DNA of 7,672 nt from Gemmatimonadota bacterium. Its GTDB lineage: Bacteria; Latescibacterota; UBA2968; UBA8231. How positions within the stretch are numbered: position 1 is the stretch's first letter; each line of letters opens with the position of its first letter. Shown here in pieces: positions 5,308 through 7,672 of this stretch. The position numbers and the translations under genes are program-made. Below the pieces are notes generated by a model. It saw nothing but the letters and a program-made list of their open reading frames with translations. It was not told the origin of the DNA and searched no databases. Where the stretch lies: contig JABHDC010000178.1 of the NCBI GenBank assembly GCA_018673255.1, forward strand, positions 1-7,672, written 5' to 3'.

Positions 5308-5583
5308 GTGGATGACGCAACATTGCTGCAGGAACTGGAGTCGCTGGCCGCCCAACTGGCCATCGACGTGCGGCATGAGCCTCTGGCTGGCCCTCGAGGT
5401 GGACTGTGCCGCGTCGGTGGCCGCGACCTCATCTTCGTCGACCGGAACCTGTCGCTGACGGAGCGCGTCGAGTTAATGACCGGGGCCCTCTCGCGACTAT
5501 GCCTCGATGAGGTCTTTGTCCGGCCCGTTCTGCGCCAGATGCTCGAAGATCGTGCCGCCGGCTCTTCAACGATGCGGCGTTGA
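5308..5583 (+). CDS. Small conserved-looking protein of unknown function
   Basis: A 91-aa soluble protein with no signal peptide or membrane segment. Its layout is compact and looks like a real domain: an N-terminal helix with Leu/Ala spacing (5-18), then strand-like IDVRHEPL (19-26), a glycine turn with GGLCRVGGR (31-39), a strand LIFVD (41-45), a helix around LTERVELMTGALSRL (50-64), and DEVFVRPVLRQMLE (67-80). I have the impression of similar uncharacterised proteins of this size in other bacteria, but cannot name a family. The GTG start is preceded by GAGG 11 nt upstream. C34 in the GGLC turn could be functional. It is divergent from surE and upstream of the secreted beta-helix gene, with 110 nt between. 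The frame at 5201-5458 overlapping it is a shadow. Confidence 0.7.
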   Translation: MDDATLLQELESLAAQLAIDVRHEPLAGPRGGLCRVGGRDLIFVDRNLSLTERVELMTGALSRLCLDEVFVRPVLRQMLEDRAAGSSTMRR

Positions 5584-5601
5584 GGTTTCCCCCTCGGCCC
5601 G

Positions 5602-5663
5602 TGTGAGATCTACGATTTTGTTACTCACAACCTTGTGACCCACGACTTTCCTGATGTGACCCA
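5602..5663. repeat. Cluster of TGTGA repeats and a palindrome upstream of the beta-helix gene
   Basis: TGTGA occurs at 5602, 5634 and 5655, that is 32 and 21 bp apart, close to three and two helical turns. The last two are part of a 9-bp direct repeat TGTGACCCA (5634-5642, 5655-5663). TCACAA and TTGTGA (5625-5638) form a perfect 6-bp-arm palindrome around CC. TGTGAG (5602-5607) also pairs with CTCACA (5624-5629). The position just ahead of the start at 5694 suggests regulator binding; this is inferred. Confidence 0.4.
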
Positions 5664-5693
5664 GGTTCCCCTGACGAACACCGAAACTGACGA

Positions 5694-7672
5694 ATGACCC
5701 AGCGAATCCTGCTTCTTGTCCTTCTCGGTCTCCTCGTGTCACGGCAGTCGGCAGAGGCCCTGAGATTCTACGTCGACAACTCGATCGGCGATAACCGTCG
5801 CAGCCACATCGTTGCCCAGAATGACACCACGCCCTGGCGGACGGTCACCCACGCGCTCAAGATCGCACATCTGATCACGGATTCCCGGCCCCATGTGATC
5901 CAGTTGGCCCAAGGGACGTATTCGCCCGCATCGGGTGAAACCATGCCCTTCGAGGTGACGCAGACGGGAATCTACTTCCAGACCGATGGAAACACGCTGT
6001 TCGATGCACAGGGAAAATCCCGGATCTTCACGATCACGGCCCCCACATCAGACTTCGTTCTGCGTGACGTTGCTCTGCTGAATGGATCTGCTGACCGAGG
6101 TGGTGCAGTCTACTGCACGTCGTGCTCTCTGACGGTGACCGACAGTCGGATCATCGGCAATCACGCATCGGATGCTGGTGAGGTGATCTATGTCGAAGAT
6201 GGCCGCCTGCAATTCTACAACAACATGTTGCGATTTAATGGCACCGCCGGCGCAGACGTCCCGCTGTTGAGCCTGCACAACACCTTCAGCGATACGTCTC
6301 AGCGAGAGCCGGTGCGGAACAACACATTCTATCTGAACGACGCGCCGGCCATTCTCACGACGGGCAATCGCACCGACATCAGCAGCAACATCTTCATGGG
6401 CAAGCCTGGTGAGAAGGTACCTGCCATCATCGACTCCGTGGCCGATGACCGCCCCCTGGTCCGTTACAATCTCTTCTGGGATGTCGACGTGTTGCAGCTG
6501 TCTGGGGAGCGTGACAGCCTCAAAGTTGAACGCACCTTGCGGGACACGATCACCCTGACCGATTTGGGGATTTTTCTACCCGCCTTTGTCAGCAATCGCC
6601 CGGACACGATCGCTCAGGTCGGCGTCGAGTATGAGTATGACATCGAAGTCACCGGCGAGAAATCGGAATACAGCTTCAATCGCGTTTCCCTCAGCGATCT
6701 ACCCGCCGGCGTCGACACCGTCGACTGGGAGGCCGGCATCCTGCGCTGGACGCCGGATTCAACGGATGTGGGACGCCATTCAATGCGCGTCGAGATGATC
6801 CACACACCGTCGGGGCAACTGGGCTTCGTCACCTATGTGATGGAAGTATTCACAACGTCGGACTTCCCGGACACAACACGGGTGTGGCCCATTGTCAATA
6901 TCACTTTTGAAGCCGACACAAGCCTGGCTCTCGACACGCTCAACTCGATTCTGCCGTCCTTTTCGACCGCCGCCAGCGCCGCCGGCAATATCTACCAGGA
7001 TCCACTGTTTCTGAACCCCGAGGTCAGCAGTTTCCGTCTGACGGCCCCATCTCCGGCGCGCGACGCCGGCAACCCGATCGTCCTCCTCGAGGATGCTGTC
7101 GTCTCGGGTGCTCTTCCGCGCAATGACATTGGATTCACCGGCGGCCCCGTCAATCCAGGCCCGCCCACACCGGGGACCACTTCCGAGGTCGGAGCCACCG
7201 CACTCCCTGATTCCTTCGTCGCCGAGGGTGGATTGTGGTCCTACACACCTTCAGTGGACCAGGCCAAGAACATCCTCCTCATCGACCCGATCCCCGGGCA
7301 TGCCAATCCACCCGGGCTCGTCGACACGTTGCGCTCGCCTTTCAACAAGGTCTTTCCGATCACGTGGGAGCCCACCCTGGTCGATACGGGATCGTGGCTG
7401 ATCGGTCTCCAGATCTGGAACACGGATGGCAGCTTGGCCCGGCACTACTTCCCGCTGCGGGTACGCCCCACCAACGAACCACCCCAGATCACCAGCGCCG
7501 CCCCATCTCAGGCCTTCGAAGATTCCGCCTTCACCTATTCGGTGGAGATCCTTGAACTCGACGACGACCCTGTGTCCTTCGCCCTCCTGAGCGGCCCCGA
7601 GGGAATGACGATCGACTCAGTGGGCGTGATCCGTTGGACACCGACACAGAGCGATACCGGTTCAGCGGCGAT
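5694..7672 (+). CDS. Large secreted protein: parallel beta-helix with putative Ig-like (He_PIG/cadherin-like) modules; 3' end outside the window
   Basis: The frame is open for 659 codons to the window edge. The signal peptide MTQRILLLVLLGLLV ends at AEA (20-22). Residues about 23-290 resemble a DUF1565/pectate-lyase-like right-handed beta-helix. FYVDNSIG, PWRTVTHALKIA and VIQLAQGTYSP match the N-terminal pattern of such proteins. GGAVYCTSC then SRIIGNHASDAG (about 137-162) resembles polymorphic outer-membrane protein repeats, and RYNLFWD (257-263) a late rung. Residues 300-386 are Ig-like, with VGVEYEYDIEV and GILRWTPDSTDVG. GNIYQDPLF (431-439) and LTAPSPARDAGNP (449-461) return to the closing beta-helix signature. 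Residues about 490-593 form a second Ig-like module (ITWEPTLVDTGSW), and 594-659 start a third (NEPPQITS, GVIRWTPTQSDTG). The role is probably surface adhesion, glycan binding or extracellular degradation. No clear ribosome binding site precedes the ATG. A sorting or anchor domain would be expected beyond the window. Confidence 0.85.
   Translation, partial: MTQRILLLVLLGLLVSRQSAEALRFYVDNSIGDNRRSHIVAQNDTTPWRTVTHALKIAHLITDSRPHVIQLAQGTYSPASGETMPFEVTQTGIYFQTDGNTLFDAQGKSRIFTITAPTSDFVLRDVALLNGSADRGGAVYCTSCSLTVTDSRIIGNHASDAGEVIYVEDGRLQFYNNMLRFNGTAGADVPLLSLHNTFSDTSQREPVRNNTFYLNDAPAILTTGNRTDISSNIFMGKPGEKVPAIIDSVADDRPLVRYNLFWDVDVLQLSGERDSLKVERTLRDTITLTDLGIFLPAFVSNRPDTIAQVGVEYEYDIEVTGEKSEYSFNRVSLSDLPAGVDTVDWEAGILRWTPDSTDVGRHSMRVEMIHTPSGQLGFVTYVMEVFTTSDFPDTTRVWPIVNITFEADTSLALDTLNSILPSFSTAASAAGNIYQDPLFLNPEVSSFRLTAPSPARDAGNPIVLLEDAVVSGALPRNDIGFTGGPVNPGPPTPGTTSEVGATALPDSFVAEGGLWSYTPSVDQAKNILLIDPIPGHANPPGLVDTLRSPFNKVFPITWEPTLVDTGSWLIGLQIWNTDGSLARHYFPLRVRPTNEPPQITSAAPSQAFEDSAFTYSVEILELDDDPVSFALLSGPEGMTIDSVGVIRWTPTQSDTGSAA

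Noticed and set aside
5201..5458. Plus-strand frame overlapping the 5308 gene
   Set aside because: Begins inside the AT-rich divergent promoter region, and its translation lacks the domain-like pattern of the 5308 frame.
5602..5638. CRP-type binding site
   Set aside because: Half-sites are present but the TGTGA-N6-TCACA orientation and spacing are not; kept only as an unassigned repeat cluster.
1..7672. CRISPR array, transposon, phage genes or defence system
   Set aside because: No regularly spaced repeats, transposase, integrase, or recognisable defence domains; all assignable genes are housekeeping, regulatory or envelope genes.

Overview
The window is about 60% GC and reads as chromosomal DNA of a Gram-negative, diderm bacterium. 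It encodes an outer-membrane beta-barrel of the Omp85/D15 type, Sec signal peptides, and a large secreted protein built from a parallel beta-helix and Ig-like modules. No gene fixes the phylum. The large multidomain surface protein and the frequent GTG/TTG starts would fit a poorly sampled environmental lineage, possibly FCB-like or a candidate phylum, but this is inference.

Layout: (1) 1-49, minus strand: only the signal peptide of a secreted protein that continues off the left edge. (2) 50-364: a gene-free regulatory stretch with a minus-strand promoter candidate and two inverted repeats. (3) 365-2920, plus strand: a compact cluster of an ECF sigma factor, a membrane anti-sigma factor overlapping it by 4 nt, accD (acetyl-CoA carboxylase carboxyltransferase beta) and a BioY-like biotin transporter subunit. 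(4) 2921-2980: short convergent gap with an imperfect hairpin. (5) 2981-5170, minus strand: surE (5'-nucleotidase) followed 6 nt later by an Omp85-type barrel lacking POTRA domains. (6) 5171-5307: a divergent promoter region with an AT-rich island. (7) 5308-5583, plus strand: a small soluble protein of unknown function. (8) 5584-5693: a gap with TGTGA-type repeats. (9) 5694 to the right edge, plus strand: an open frame of at least 659 codons for a secreted beta-helix / Ig-like protein, cut by the window end.

How the parts fit: the sigma/anti-sigma pair is the kind that senses envelope state. Its position just upstream of accD (first committed step of fatty acid synthesis) and a biotin uptake gene (biotin is the prosthetic group of the carboxylase) suggests a link between envelope stress and lipid supply. 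The neighbouring barrel protein and the secreted beta-helix protein are also envelope products, but nothing in the sequence proves shared regulation.

No mobile element, CRISPR array, tRNA or rRNA was seen. The points most worth a second look are the beta-helix apparently interrupted by an Ig-like module, substitutions at usually conserved positions of the BioY and AccD homologues, the unclear bioY start, and the barrel-only Omp85 protein paired with surE.
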